DNA from: Flectobacillus rivi
Lineage (GTDB): Bacteria; Bacteroidota; Bacteroidia; Cytophagales; Spirosomataceae
DNA: 64,000 nt
Direction of reading: 5' to 3'
Assembly: GCF_030056655.1 (NCBI RefSeq)
Contig: NZ_JASHIE010000008.1
Span: forward strand, 62,001-126,000
Position numbers and translations under genes: made by a program
The notes under the pieces: generated by a model
Database searches by the model: none
What the model was told of the DNA's origin: nothing
Seen by the model: only the letters and a program-made list of their open reading frames with translations
Shown: piece by piece, positions 33,559 to 43,598 of the stretch
Numbering within the stretch: position 1 is the stretch's first letter
Layout: every line of letters begins with the position of its first letter

Positions 33559-34593
33559 CTACTTTAAAAAATCTGTATTCAAGCGTGCAATCATTCCTTT
33601 TCCTCCTACTGCCCACACGCTATTTCCAACAATACTGATAGCATGAAATGGAGTTTTATCAATCATAATCCAACTTTTCCCAAAGTCTTTCGAATAGCTT
33701 GTGCCTGAAGGTCCAACAGCAATAAGGATTTTCTTTTGAAAAATAGCGACTCCCTCCTTCAAACCAGCAGGATTGGTATTAGCTTCCAACTGCCAAGTTT
33801 TGCCTGCATCAGCAGTAACCAATACATTGGGTAAGTCTTTTTCAACTTCCAAATAGTCACCGCCTACGGCCACACCGTGTTTGTTATCCCAAAATCTCAT
33901 TCCGAATAGACCTGATGCTTTACCTGCAGGTACAGGAGTATCAATTGCTTCCCATGTTTTTCCTTGGTTTAATGTTCTAAATACTCTTGCAATCTCAGCT
34001 CCACCAGTACAGATATAAGCTTGTTTTTTTCCTACTGTAACCATACTGGTGCCTGAAGCTGCAAATGCCGCCTCTGTACCTCTATTGGCTGGCAAATCTA
34101 TTGTGGTTAATTTTTGCCAAGTTTTCCCTGCATCAATTGTTTTGAGTAAATACCAATGTCCGTCAATAGGATCGGAGAATACTAATCCTGTTTTTTTATC
34201 CCAAAAGTCTATTCCATCAAAGAACACACCCTTTTCTTCTGTTTGGAAAACCAAATTCCAAGTTTGTCCAGCATCCTCAGTACGATAAATTTTTGCGGCG
34301 CCTTCTGAGGCTTCTCCTGCACTTACAATAATTGCCTCTCTTTCATTAAAGGCATAAATGTCTCTAAAGTCTAATTTCTCTGCATTAGGCACATTAATTA
34401 CGTGCCAATTTTGCCCACCATCAATAGTTCTCAACACAGTGCCTTTACTCCCACTGACCCATACGTTTTTATCAGATACAACGTGTACAGTTCTAAAGCT
34501 TGCTGTTGTATTGATATTCTGGCGCAACCATTGTGCTTTTGATGATAGATGCAAAAAGGAAAGTAATAGAAAAGTTAGGAATATCTTTCTCAT
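33559..34593 (-). CDS. Ycf48-like beta-propeller protein, secreted
   Basis: 344 residues with a signal peptide (about 1-20, ending SSKAQ). Six Asp-box-like motifs of the S/T-x-D-x-G-x-T-W type are spread along the chain (TIDGGQNW, TEDAGQTW, TIDAGKTW, TLNQGKTW, TADAGKTW, SKDFGKSW), which marks a seven-bladed BNR/Ycf48 propeller. Proteins of this type in Bacteroidota are usually called oxidoreductases or photosystem II stability factor-like, but their function is not known. It is transcribed alone; upstream lies the terminator of the T9SS gene. Confidence 0.85.
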   Translation of the reverse strand: MRKIFLTFLLLSFLHLSSKAQWLRQNINTTASFRTVHVVSDKNVWVSGSKGTVLRTIDGGQNWHVINVPNAEKLDFRDIYAFNEREAIIVSAGEASEGAAKIYRTEDAGQTWNLVFQTEEKGVFFDGIDFWDKKTGLVFSDPIDGHWYLLKTIDAGKTWQKLTTIDLPANRGTEAAFAASGTSMVTVGKKQAYICTGGAEIARVFRTLNQGKTWEAIDTPVPAGKASGLFGMRFWDNKHGVAVGGDYLEVEKDLPNVLVTADAGKTWQLEANTNPAGLKEGVAIFQKKILIAVGPSGTSYSKDFGKSWIMIDKTPFHAISIVGNSVWAVGGKGMIARLNTDFLK

Positions 34594-34628
34594 ACGGTTT
34601 GTTGATTAATGAAGGTTTCTATAAAAAG

Positions 34629-34664
34629 AAAAGCCCCATCATTATATCAAATGACGGGGCTTTT
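34629..34664 (-). terminator. terminator of the T9SS-sorted repeat protein gene
   Basis: AAAAGCCCC-A-TCATT-n6-AATGA-C-GGGGCTTTT: 14-bp stem with one internal mismatch, 16 bases after the stop codon on the minus strand. Confidence 0.85.
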
Positions 34665-34679
34665 CTGGAAATATTTTGA

Positions 34680-37076
34680 TTATCTATTTACAACAAGACG
34701 TTTTGTTAATTCAAAGCCATCTGCTTGGAAACGGAACAAATAAGGTCCTTCTGGTTGGTTTCTCAAGTCTACTACCACTTTACCTGTAATAGTTGGAATT
34801 GAGCCTGTATAAATCAAACGACCAATCATGTCGTAGATTGAGAAACTTACTTTGTTGTAGTTTTCTAACGTTTCTACTGTAACTAGACCATTACTTGGGT
34901 TTGGATAGATTGCTAAACCTTTCAACTCTGGCTCTTCTTTGAAGGTATAAGCCTTAGAATAATCGGTATAACAAACTAAAGTGTTTAATGGAGCAGGTAC
35001 TGAGTAAACCACTTTTCTACGAGCTGAATAGTCACCATAACGGTTAGCTTTGATGCTTTCCTCTACAAATGTTAACACTTCTGAGCCGTATTTCCATTGA
35101 TAATCTGTACCGTCTGGGAAGTTAGTAGCTTTCAATGTAAATGCACCATCTTTTACGATACTTGCAGCAGAAGCACTAGGGCTTTCTTTAACTGTAACAG
35201 TAATAACATTTGAGCGAGCAGAAACACAACCATTTGCATCTTTAGCTGTTGCAGAATATTGTCCTGATAGTTTTACTGCGTCAAGAACTTTACTTACCAA
35301 ACCTGTATTCCATGTAACGTCATTTGAGCTAGAAGCTGTCAATCTTACGCTATTTTCTTTTGTGTAATCTGTAACATCTCTTGAGCAAAAAGTAATTGTA
35401 CCTTCGGCTGTAACCACTGGAGCGGCAGGAAGTGGTAATACTGTAACTGCTACAGTATCTGATAACGGTGATACACAACCTCTTGGATCAACTACTCTAA
35501 CAGCAGCTTTCGTAGTTACTTTTACTGTTACCGAGCGGGTTGTATCATTCGTTGTCCATCTAAATCTTGTTGTTTCTCCTGAAGCTAACACCGACGACTC
35601 TAATACGATACTTCTATCAGCACAAACTTTTACCAATCCATCACCTTTAACCGTAATTGTTGGTTTAGCAGGCAAAGCGTACACTGTTACACGAATTGCG
35701 TCAGAAGTTGGAGACAAACAATTGTTAGTATCGCGAACAGCTACTGTGTAAGAGCCAGCCTTAGTTACTTTGATAGACTTAGTTATTTCTCCAGAACTCC
35801 AAGCGTATTTACTTTGAGTTGATGATGTTAAATTAACACTAAAACCATCACAAAACGCTAATGGTCCATCAGACGAAATTGTAGGTTTTGCAGGAATAGC
35901 ATAAACTTTTACAATCGTAGTATCTGACGTCGGCGACACGCAACCACTTGTGTCTATTACTTGAACTGCATATTTACCTACGGCATTGATACCTTTCAAG
36001 CTAGCTGTTGTTGCACCTGTATTCCATTTGTATTTATAACCTAAGCTAGAAGTCAATGTTAATGTATCACCATTACAAATTCCTGCATTCTTTTTAGATG
36101 GAGTAATTGTTGGCTTAGCAGGAACATTAAGTGCTTTCAAGCTGATTGGGTTCGACAATTTTGAGTAACAAGCCTGACGATTTTCGATCGTTTGTACTTG
36201 AATTTTTGCAGTCTTATTGAACTTAATTGAACTTTTGTTACCTAGTGAGTCTTGATAGACACCGTTTACATACCATTTATAGTAAGCAACGTGAGTTGCG
36301 CTATCCGACTTCAGAGAAACCACTTTACCTTGGCAAAACAATGAGTCCCCCGTAATAACTGGTTGCTTTTGAATCTCAATAAATAAAACAGTAACGTAGT
36401 TACTAGAATATTGAACACCAGCAGGTGTAGGGCAATTACGAGAAATTGCCTTTACATTATAAGTCCCACCCAAGTCTATTTCTATCTGTGGTGTGCCCTG
36501 ACCTTGAGTATTAGCAGAAGTAACCCCATTAGCACCATTTCTATCCCAGATATAATCAAAGCTAGGGTCAGTTATAGTAGATGCTAAACGAACTGGTTCC
36601 TTAGCTTGACCTTGACATGTCTCGTAATAAGAAAAACTTCCTGTATTAACAGAATACACTTGTGGTCTAGGAGGAATTTTAGCATAAGGAATATTTACTG
36701 CTGCTGAAGGTAAGCTGTACACAGAACTCTCTTCACACTTAGCATAATAACTAGTATTGGAGGTAATACGATTTTCAAGGTATGCACCTGTACCAATTTC
36801 CGAGTTATTTGAACTATTATACCAGTGAACGGTTCCTGAGTTACAGTTCTCCGCAATTAAGCCTACATAAAGACCTTCATCACTTGGACTAAGCTCGTAC
36901 CCACATTTGAGTACCTTGTAAGTTGCATAAGGAGCAACAGGCGCTGCTTCCACCAATGCTTTTGGCTTCTTATTGGACAAGACTCCGCCTTCTGTCAATG
37001 GCTTAGCCCATGAGGTCACAGAACCTACCACTAATAATGCTAAAGCTAAAAAACTGTTGCGAGTAAGGGTGCTCAT
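34680..37076 (-). CDS. Ig-like repeat surface protein with T9SS sorting domain
   Basis: 798 residues: signal peptide (about 1-24), an N-terminal Cys-containing region, then at least four related Ig/PKD-like repeats of about 85-90 residues between roughly 315 and 660. Each starts with a proline-rich PAKPTI-type linker, then C-x-G/D strand, KYKW or KYAWSSG, and ends with a DTxxCxSPTSD-like strand. The last 78 residues (721-798, LAIYPNPSNGLVTVE to TKRLVVNR) are a type A sorting domain for the type IX secretion system. It is expected to be secreted and attached to the cell surface, perhaps as an adhesin or gliding-related protein (inference). Confidence 0.9.
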   Translation of the reverse strand: MSTLTRNSFLALALLVVGSVTSWAKPLTEGGVLSNKKPKALVEAAPVAPYATYKVLKCGYELSPSDEGLYVGLIAENCNSGTVHWYNSSNNSEIGTGAYLENRITSNTSYYAKCEESSVYSLPSAAVNIPYAKIPPRPQVYSVNTGSFSYYETCQGQAKEPVRLASTITDPSFDYIWDRNGANGVTSANTQGQGTPQIEIDLGGTYNVKAISRNCPTPAGVQYSSNYVTVLFIEIQKQPVITGDSLFCQGKVVSLKSDSATHVAYYKWYVNGVYQDSLGNKSSIKFNKTAKIQVQTIENRQACYSKLSNPISLKALNVPAKPTITPSKKNAGICNGDTLTLTSSLGYKYKWNTGATTASLKGINAVGKYAVQVIDTSGCVSPTSDTTIVKVYAIPAKPTISSDGPLAFCDGFSVNLTSSTQSKYAWSSGEITKSIKVTKAGSYTVAVRDTNNCLSPTSDAIRVTVYALPAKPTITVKGDGLVKVCADRSIVLESSVLASGETTRFRWTTNDTTRSVTVKVTTKAAVRVVDPRGCVSPLSDTVAVTVLPLPAAPVVTAEGTITFCSRDVTDYTKENSVRLTASSSNDVTWNTGLVSKVLDAVKLSGQYSATAKDANGCVSARSNVITVTVKESPSASAASIVKDGAFTLKATNFPDGTDYQWKYGSEVLTFVEESIKANRYGDYSARRKVVYSVPAPLNTLVCYTDYSKAYTFKEEPELKGLAIYPNPSNGLVTVETLENYNKVSFSIYDMIGRLIYTGSIPTITGKVVVDLRNQPEGPYLFRFQADGFELTKRLVVNR

Positions 37077-37115
37077 AAGTTAACAAGTATTTAAGAAACG
37101 ATATTAGGTTAAGAT

Positions 37116-37149
37116 TACTCATTGCATGCGAATCGAATTCAAATGAGTA
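37116..37149. promoter_or_regulatory. inverted repeat upstream of the T9SS gene
   Basis: TACTCATT-n18-AATGAGTA, perfect 8-bp arms, 40-73 bases before the start codon of the Ig-like repeat protein gene. It may be an operator or leader hairpin. The rest of 37150-37660 is AT-rich with no feature I can support. Confidence 0.3.
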
Positions 37150-37671
37150 GTGTTTGAATATTCACAAAGTTGCAATTAAATAGTTAAACACTAAGTAAAT
37201 TTAAGGGATGGGTGATGATATACCATAGAAAAAAAGGTAAACTTTTTAAACGGTATAATGGCTATTTTCTTCTTTTTCAAGAAGTTTCCCTTCATATTTT
37301 CTCAACTGTTTAGCGCTACTCAATTATCTACTGACTGCATAAAAAAAGTATCCCAACCCTTTACACAATGCTTTTAAGTTGATTATGAAATATTTAAGAT
37401 TTTATTGAAATAATAATCGGCTTCTTTTTTTTGATTTTTACTTAGCTCTTAGGCGCGATGCAATAGATTGGTTTTCGAAATATATCGAATTTTCGACAAA
37501 CATATAAGAAATAATCAACATTTAATAGTTTAATTTTTCGATAAGCTCCTTTTCAAAGGCAAAAATGATTCATATCATTCTTGCTTATTTCTACTATTAC
37601 TTAATTCTGCGTAGCTAATTTATTCTTCTAAGGATTCATTTTTTTTGTAGCTGTTAATTCAAATAGTTTTG

Positions 37672-37679
37672 TATCTTTG
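37672..37679 (+). promoter_or_regulatory. putative -7 box of the acyl-CoA ligase gene
   Basis: TATCTTTG, an exact TAnnTTTG match, 68 bases before the start codon. The -33 element is unclear: TTG upstream is 24 bases away. Confidence 0.45.
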
Positions 37680-37747
37680 AAATAAACATTAACCATTTTA
37701 TATTTTTTATAAATATTTTAAGTAAAAATGCTTAATTCTATGAAATT

Positions 37748-39406
37748 ATGAAAATTAAGAAACTTCCAGTTGCTTCTCAGGCATTTGACTATCCGTTGTT
37801 GATCAAAAGTATTTTGGCTTACTCTACAAAGCTTGAACCTAATCGAGAAATAGTATATCGTGACCTCGTTCGATATAATTATATCACACTCAACCAACGT
37901 GTAGCGCAACTAGCAAATGTACTTTCTTCGGCAGGAATGGATGGTGCTACAACTGTAGCTGTTTTGGACTATGACTCACACCGATATTTGGAGTGTTTTT
38001 TTGGCATTCCGATGACAGGAAATGTACTACATACTATCAACTGGCGATTGTCTGCCGCCCAAATCTTGTACACTATTAATCATGCTGAAGATGCTCTTAT
38101 TATTTGTCATCTTGACTTTTTACCTTTGTTAGAATCTTTAGCTTCTGAGCTTACAACAGTAAAGGGGGTGATTGTATGTACTGATGGTCAAATGATGCCA
38201 CAGAGTGATAAATTGCCTATTTTGGGTGAATATGAGACCTTACTATTGCAGGCATCTACTGATTTTCAATTTCAAGATTTCGATGAAAATGCTGTAGCAA
38301 CTACATTTTATACCACTGGCACAACGGGCAATCCTAAAGGCGTATTTTTTACACATCGCCAACTTGTATTGCATACGCTTGCTTTGTGTTTTACCTTTGG
38401 AACTGTAGATGGCACGTGCAGATTCAATAGCTCCGATGTTTATATGCCTTTGACGCCTATGTTTCATGTGCATGCATGGGGCTTTCCTTATGTTGCAACT
38501 ATGGCTGGAGCCAAACAAGTATATATTGGGAAATTTGAACCAGAGGTTGTCTTAAAATGCATTGTGAAAGAACAACCTACTTTTTCGCATTGTGTACCTA
38601 CTATCTTACAAATGTTTGTGGCGCACCCAGCCACCCAACAAATTGACTTATCTAAATGGAAAGTAGTGATTGGGGGCTCTGCTCTACCAAAAGCCCTAGC
38701 AAAAGCAGCACTACAACGGGGTGTGGATGTTATTACAGGATATGGAATGTCTGAAACTTGCCCAATTTTGTCTACTGTTTATCTGAATGCTGTAGATAAG
38801 ATGAACCCAGATTTAGATTTTCAAGTAGAGGCACGTACCCGTACTGGCACTCCTTCTGTATTAGTCGATTTAAGACTTATAGACTCAGAGGGGCAAATTA
38901 TAGAATCCAATGGTGAAGATATTGGAGAGATTACGGTACGAACGCCGTGGCTGACGCAAGGATATTATAAAGATACTGAAAAATCTGAGGAGCTCTGGCG
39001 AGATGGTTGGTTACATACAGGTGATGTGGCTTCTCTTAATGAAAATTATTCACTCAAAATCAGTGATCGCATCAAGGATGTGATTAAGTCTGGTGGAGAA
39101 TGGGTTAGCTCTATAGATTTAGAAAATATGATTGGTACGCTGGAGGCTGTTCAAGAAGTAGCCGTGGTGGGTATCCCAGACGAAAAATGGGGAGAAAGAC
39201 CTTATGCGCTCATTGTTCTAAAAGAAGGAAAAAGTCTCAGTAAAGAAGAGCTTAAATCACACATGAAGCAATTTGTTGAGGCTGGTAAAATAACTCCTTG
39301 GACGATTCCTGACGCCATTAATTTTACGACAATGATTCCAAAAACCTCTGTGGGGAAAATCGATAAAAAAGCCATTCGTGCAACGGTTGATACGATTTTG
39401 ACCTAA
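37748..39406 (+). CDS. acyl-CoA synthetase (AMP-forming)
   Basis: 552-residue ANL-superfamily ligase that activates a carboxylic acid, probably a medium- or long-chain fatty acid, to its CoA thioester. Motifs: P-loop TTFYTTGTTGNPKGVFFTH (about 190), GYGMSETCP (about 335), GWLHTGDVASL, hinge DRIKDVIKSGGEWVSS (about 441), and the catalytic Lys region PKTSVGKIDKKAIR near the C-terminus. No membrane segment. It stands alone with its own -7 box and terminator; the acyl-CoA dehydrogenase elsewhere in the window could use its product. Confidence 0.92.
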   Translation: MKIKKLPVASQAFDYPLLIKSILAYSTKLEPNREIVYRDLVRYNYITLNQRVAQLANVLSSAGMDGATTVAVLDYDSHRYLECFFGIPMTGNVLHTINWRLSAAQILYTINHAEDALIICHLDFLPLLESLASELTTVKGVIVCTDGQMMPQSDKLPILGEYETLLLQASTDFQFQDFDENAVATTFYTTGTTGNPKGVFFTHRQLVLHTLALCFTFGTVDGTCRFNSSDVYMPLTPMFHVHAWGFPYVATMAGAKQVYIGKFEPEVVLKCIVKEQPTFSHCVPTILQMFVAHPATQQIDLSKWKVVIGGSALPKALAKAALQRGVDVITGYGMSETCPILSTVYLNAVDKMNPDLDFQVEARTRTGTPSVLVDLRLIDSEGQIIESNGEDIGEITVRTPWLTQGYYKDTEKSEELWRDGWLHTGDVASLNENYSLKISDRIKDVIKSGGEWVSSIDLENMIGTLEAVQEVAVVGIPDEKWGERPYALIVLKEGKSLSKEELKSHMKQFVEAGKITPWTIPDAINFTTMIPKTSVGKIDKKAIRATVDTILT

Positions 39407-39445
39407 ATTGGTTCAAAAATGTTTTATATAAATGCTTGATTACGT

Positions 39446-39476
39446 AAACCTTGTTGGGCTTCCCGACGAGGTTTTT
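39446..39476 (+). terminator. terminator of the acyl-CoA ligase gene
   Basis: AAACCTTGTTGGG-ctt-CCCGACGAGGTTT followed by TTT, 13-bp stem with two G-T wobbles, 39 bases past the stop codon. Confidence 0.8.
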
Positions 39477-39548
39477 TGTTTGTTTTCAGACAGATTTCAA
39501 ACATTTTTATAGAACTTCGTCTTACCAAGAGACAATCACTCCAAAATT

Positions 39549-40133
39549 ATGACACAAAACGACTTATTTCCTATTTTCTTAAAACTTAATACGCTCGACG
39601 TACTGTTGGTTGGCGGCGGCAATGTTGGCCTTGAAAAGATTTCGGCTATGTTACAAAATAGCCCCGAAGCCCGCATCACCGTTGTGGCGCCTATGATATT
39701 GGATAGCTTGAGGGAGTATATCCACAATTTTGAACAGGTTCAAATTATTGAAAGAGAATTTCAAGAACAAGACCTAGACGACAAGGATTTGGTAATTCTA
39801 GCAACCGACAATCCACAGCTACACGCCAATATAAAGATGATCACGAAACAAAGAAGAATCTTATGTAATGTGGCTGATACCCCGCATTTGTGTGATTTCT
39901 ATCTTGGCTCTATTGTTCAAAAAGGAGATTTGAAAATTGCTATTTCTACTAATGGAAAATCTCCAACTATGGCCAAGCGCATTCGAGAGTTTTTGGATGA
40001 CATTATCCCTGATAATATTCAAAACTTGCTAGATAATCTTCGTGAAATACGAAAATCAATACAAGGAGATTTTCAGGAAAAAATCCGAGTGCTCAACGAA
40101 GTGACTGCATCGCTAGTCGAGAAGAAAAAATAA
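39549..40133 (+). CDS. precorrin-2 dehydrogenase / sirohydrochlorin ferrochelatase (CysG N-terminal type)
   Basis: 194-residue protein with an N-terminal Rossmann motif (VLLVGGGNVGLEKISAML, about 18-35), DLVILATDN (about 81) and NVADTPHLCDFYLGSIVQKGDLKIAISTNGKSPTMAKRIREFL (about 111-153), as in Met8p and the N-terminal half of CysG. It makes siroheme, the cofactor of sulfite and nitrite reductases, from precorrin-2. This fits the cysE and cysM genes a few kilobases on. Its stop codon is only two bases from the stop of the converging LytTR gene, so no terminator lies between them. Confidence 0.9.
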   Translation: MTQNDLFPIFLKLNTLDVLLVGGGNVGLEKISAMLQNSPEARITVVAPMILDSLREYIHNFEQVQIIEREFQEQDLDDKDLVILATDNPQLHANIKMITKQRRILCNVADTPHLCDFYLGSIVQKGDLKIAISTNGKSPTMAKRIREFLDDIIPDNIQNLLDNLREIRKSIQGDFQEKIRVLNEVTASLVEKKK

Positions 40134-40135
40134 TT

Positions 40136-40897
40136 TTAGAGAAAATCAAAATAACGCATAAAGTCGTCTTTGTAATTTCGACCTAAAGGAATCGTATGTT
40201 TTCCCATGATGATTTCATGGTCGTTAAAAGACTCTATTTGATCGATATTGATAGCAAACGAGCGATGCGTGCGAACTAGTTTGTCGAAATTTATACGTTC
40301 TAAAACACCATTTAAAGTCAAACGTAAGGTGTATTTCTTTGAACTTGTAATAATATGTACATAGTTGTTGTCTGATTCTAGGTACAAAATTTCACTCAGT
40401 TTGACTTTATTAAACTGATAGCTTTGTTTGATAAAGATGAAATTATCGATTTGTAAAATCGACTCACGTGTCGCATTAGGCTCTTTCGTGACTATATTCA
40501 AAGCCTTCACATTTGAAGTCTCATCTTTTGCTTTAGCAAAATTATGAATAGCTAAATCTATTGAAATTCGCAAAGCGACATTGCTAATGGGTTTGGTCAA
40601 ATAAGCAGAGGGAGAGGTTTCTTTGGCTCTCTCTAGGGTTTCATCATCTGTCTGGCCCGACAAGTAGATAAAGGGAACTAACTTAATTTGTTTCAAATGT
40701 TGTGCCGTAACAATGCCATCCCAACTACCTTTTAATTGAATATCGAGTAAAACCAAATCCACTTCATTGGCTTTAAATAAAGCTAATGCGTCTTTTCCGT
40801 TATCAGCTACCTCTAGTACATCATATCCTTCGGCATCAAGTCTGGCAGCGAGGTCCATTCCTACAATAGCTTCATCCTCTACGATTAAAATGGTCAT
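40136..40897 (-). CDS. LytTR-type response regulator
   Basis: 253 residues: receiver domain (about 1-120) with the acidic pair EDE near 7-9, phospho-acceptor Asp in LVLLDIQLKG (about 52) and Lys in YLTKPI (about 101); then a linker and a LytTR DNA-binding domain (about 150-253) with LYLESDNNYVHI, YTLRLTLNGVLERI and FDKLVRTHRSFAINIDQIE. Such regulators usually act with a LytS- or two-component-type kinase, but none is adjacent. Targets are unknown. It converges with the precorrin-2 dehydrogenase gene. Confidence 0.93.
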   Translation of the reverse strand: MTILIVEDEAIVGMDLAARLDAEGYDVLEVADNGKDALALFKANEVDLVLLDIQLKGSWDGIVTAQHLKQIKLVPFIYLSGQTDDETLERAKETSPSAYLTKPISNVALRISIDLAIHNFAKAKDETSNVKALNIVTKEPNATRESILQIDNFIFIKQSYQFNKVKLSEILYLESDNNYVHIITSSKKYTLRLTLNGVLERINFDKLVRTHRSFAINIDQIESFNDHEIIMGKHTIPLGRNYKDDFMRYFDFL

Positions 40898-40969
40898 AAT
40901 TCTTAATTTCTATAGTATTTCGGTATGTTTAGTAGGTAACAAAATTGATTGCATTAATTGATAAAACAA

Positions 40970-41000
40970 AAGCCGTTCAATAAATCCTATTGAACGGCTT
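40970..41000 (-). terminator. fba terminator
   Basis: AAGCCGTTCAATA-aatcc-TATTGAACGGCTT, 13-bp perfect stem, then a T-rich stretch on the minus strand, 24 bases past the fba stop. Confidence 0.85.
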
Positions 41001-41023
41001 CGAACTTATGTTATATTGTATGA

Positions 41024-42106
41024 CTACAAGTACTTGTTAACATCTACAGAGTTAAGATCTTCGAATGCCAATTTCAAGCGGCTAACGAAAGTTTCTTCTC
41101 CTTTACGCAACCATACACGTGGGTCATAGTATTTTTTGTTTGGAGAATCTTCACCTGTTGGGTTACCAATTTGTCCTTGCAAGTATCCTTCTTTCTCTTT
41201 GTAGAAGTTCAAGATACCTTCCCAGAATGCCCATTGCAAGTCTGTATCGATATTCATTTTGATAGCACCGTAAGAGATTGCTTCACGGATTTCTTCACGA
41301 GAAGAACCAGAACCACCGTGGAATACAAAGTTGATTGGCTTCTCAGCTTCCAAACCGTATTTCTCTTTGATAAACTCTTGAGAGTTGTGTAAGATTACTG
41401 GAGATAATTTCACGTTACCTGGCTTATATACACCATGTACGTTACCAAATGCAGCAGCAATAGTGAAACGGTGAGAAATTTTGCTCAATTCTTCGTAAGC
41501 ATAAGCTACTTCAGAAGGTTGAGTATATAATTTAGATGAATCAACGTCTGAGTTGTCAACGCCATCTTCTTCGCCACCAGTTACGCCCAACTCAATTTCA
41601 AGAGTCATACCTAACTTAGCCATTCTTTCAAGATATTTTGCACAGATTTCGATGTTTTCGTGCAAAGGCTCTTCAGAAAGGTCAATCATGTGTGAAGAGA
41701 AAAGTGGCTTACCATATTGTGCATAGAATTTTTCACCTGCATCCAAAAGACCGTCTAACCAAGGCAACAATTTTTTTGCACAGTGGTCTGTGTGTAAGAT
41801 TACTTGCACGCCATACGCTTCGGCCAATTGGTGTACGTGATGAGCTCCAGAGATTGCACCAGCAATAGATGCTTCTTGTTTGCCATTTGGTAAAGATTTA
41901 CCAGCATAGAACTGAGCACCACCGTTTGAGAACTGGATGATTACAGGAGAATTAACAGCTTTTGCAGCTTCTAATACACCATTAACAGTGTCTGTACCTG
42001 TTACGTTAACAGCTGGTAATGCAAATTGATGTTTTTTGGCAACTTCGAAGAGTTCTTGCACTGCATCTCCATGCAATACACCTTTTTGAGTAGCTAAACT
42101 TGACAT
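41024..42106 (-). CDS. fbaA: class II fructose-bisphosphate aldolase
   Basis: Zinc-dependent aldolase of glycolysis and gluconeogenesis. 360 residues with the class IIa pattern: QFSNGGAQFYAGK (about 59), zinc ligand region VILHTDHCAKKLLPWLDGLL (about 102), SSHMIDLSEEP, LEIELGVTGGEEDGVDNS (about 176), AFGNVHGVYKPGNVKL (about 220), FVFHGGSGSS (about 262) and the C-terminal KMNIDTDLQWAFW. Normal length and start. A TAATTTTG box at 42165-42172 may be its -7 element. Upstream, 42173-42570 shows no gene or clear structure. Confidence 0.97.
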   Translation of the reverse strand: MSSLATQKGVLHGDAVQELFEVAKKHQFALPAVNVTGTDTVNGVLEAAKAVNSPVIIQFSNGGAQFYAGKSLPNGKQEASIAGAISGAHHVHQLAEAYGVQVILHTDHCAKKLLPWLDGLLDAGEKFYAQYGKPLFSSHMIDLSEEPLHENIEICAKYLERMAKLGMTLEIELGVTGGEEDGVDNSDVDSSKLYTQPSEVAYAYEELSKISHRFTIAAAFGNVHGVYKPGNVKLSPVILHNSQEFIKEKYGLEAEKPINFVFHGGSGSSREEIREAISYGAIKMNIDTDLQWAFWEGILNFYKEKEGYLQGQIGNPTGEDSPNKKYYDPRVWLRKGEETFVSRLKLAFEDLNSVDVNKYL

Positions 42107-42164
42107 AGTGAAATTTTTTCTTGTTAAAAACGTACCATACCTAATTTTTCAATCAGATAGTAGT

Positions 42165-42172
42165 CAAAATTA
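42165..42172 (-). promoter_or_regulatory. putative -7 box of fba
   Basis: TAATTTTG on the minus strand, 59 bases upstream of the start codon; a TTG lies 22 bases further up rather than 20. Confidence 0.4.
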
Positions 42173-42578
42173 ATAATTTTTCCTTGCTTTTTGACAAAAA
42201 CACAAAATATAATTTGGCAACAACAATAAAGTAGCTAATTTAAACATATAGCTATTGGAGCGTTTCTAAAAATGATTCCCACCCCAGTAACTAGCTGTAT
42301 TTCAACAACAAACTCATCCTATACTAGCCAATTATTAGGAAGCTTTTTATAACAAGCGTTTATTTGTCAATCGAAGATTTAGGAACTTATCTTCTTGAGA
42401 TTATTTCACAAAAATACGAATCTATTTGGCATTATTATCGTTAAAATAACATTGATATTTGAATGACCTGACACATTTTACTATTCCATCTAATGGATTT
42501 ATTCTTAGAATGTCCTAAGGCAGTAAAGCAATAACCAAGTTTATTAGTAGGATATTCGTTAGTCTAGGTGCAATTACC

Positions 42579-42586
42579 TAATTTTG
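42579..42586 (+). promoter_or_regulatory. putative -7 box of cysE
   Basis: TAATTTTG, 51 bases before the cysE start; the -33 position reads TCG instead of TTG. Confidence 0.4.
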
Positions 42587-42636
42587 TCTCATAATTTCTC
42601 AATGATTAATAGACGTTTACCAAACGTTCAGCTTAC

Positions 42637-43437
42637 ATGTTACCAAAAGACTTTTTAGAGGCATTAAGCCAAAAACATACAAAATCCAATACCTTCCCTT
42701 CTACGTCGGCGGTCAAAGAGTTGTTTACCGATATAATGCTCACGCTTTTCCCAGAGCAAACCCAAAGACATTATGGTTGTTTGGATGAACTTCAAGAAGC
42801 TTTTGACCAAATTGAGCTACGACTTACACGTTTATTGCGCTCTATGCAAAAGCATCTTGACGAAGATGCTCGTATTTTGGCGTCTAACTACATTCAAAAT
42901 CTTCCAGAAATTTATCGGGTTCTACTAACAGATATTCAGGCTACTTTGCTAGGTGATCCAGCCGCTCAAAGTGAATACGAAGTAATTAGAGCTTATCCAG
43001 GCTTTTATGCAATTGCTTTTTATCGTTTGGCGCATGCACTTTACGAAATGAATGTGCCTATGCTTCCTCGTATTTTAACAGAGTACGCGCATTCTAAAAC
43101 AGGGATTGACATTCACCCTGGCGCTGATATCGACGAATATTTTATGATAGATCATGGCACTGGTGTGGTGGTTGGCGAAACAACAACTATCGGAAAACAC
43201 GTCAAATTGTATCAAGGCGTCACTTTAGGAGCACTGTCTGTCAGTAAAGAAATGGCATCGCTCAAACGCCATCCGACAATCGAAGACCATGTTGTGATTT
43301 ATTCGGGAGCGACTATCTTAGGTGGTGAAACAGTCGTAGGTGCTCATTCGATTATTGGGGGTAATGTATGGCTCACCAGAAGCGTACCTCCACAAACAAA
43401 AATTTACCATCAAGAACAAGTAAAGATATTGAATTAA
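42637..43437 (+). CDS. cysE: serine O-acetyltransferase
   Basis: Makes O-acetylserine from serine and acetyl-CoA, the first step of cysteine synthesis. 266 residues: helical N-terminal region (about 1-140) and a left-handed beta-helix (about 150-262) with hexapeptide repeats. Motifs include EYAHSKTGIDIHPGADI (His next to the acceptor site), MIDHGTGVVVGETTTIGKHVKLYQGVTLGALS (about 169-200) and LKRHPTIEDHVVIYSGATILGG. Length fits the bacterial SAT/EpsC type. The cysteine synthase gene follows by 161 bases on the same strand. Confidence 0.94.
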   Translation: MLPKDFLEALSQKHTKSNTFPSTSAVKELFTDIMLTLFPEQTQRHYGCLDELQEAFDQIELRLTRLLRSMQKHLDEDARILASNYIQNLPEIYRVLLTDIQATLLGDPAAQSEYEVIRAYPGFYAIAFYRLAHALYEMNVPMLPRILTEYAHSKTGIDIHPGADIDEYFMIDHGTGVVVGETTTIGKHVKLYQGVTLGALSVSKEMASLKRHPTIEDHVVIYSGATILGGETVVGAHSIIGGNVWLTRSVPPQTKIYHQEQVKILN

Positions 43438-43598
43438 GCATATAGGCTACGAGCTGTAGACATACAGAAACTCTTCTTGTCTTTTAAAATAACCTTTCTG
43501 TCAAGTACTTAGAAACTATTCAAATTGCTACTCTAATAGTTTTGCTTATCCTAGCATATTAGAATCACCTAGCAATTGGCTCATATAAAATACAAATT

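Noticed and set aside
34680..37076. Tandem DNA repeats or CRISPR-like array in the T9SS gene
   Set aside because: The repeats are diverged protein domains of about 85-90 residues, not near-identical DNA units. No CRISPR array was seen anywhere in the window.
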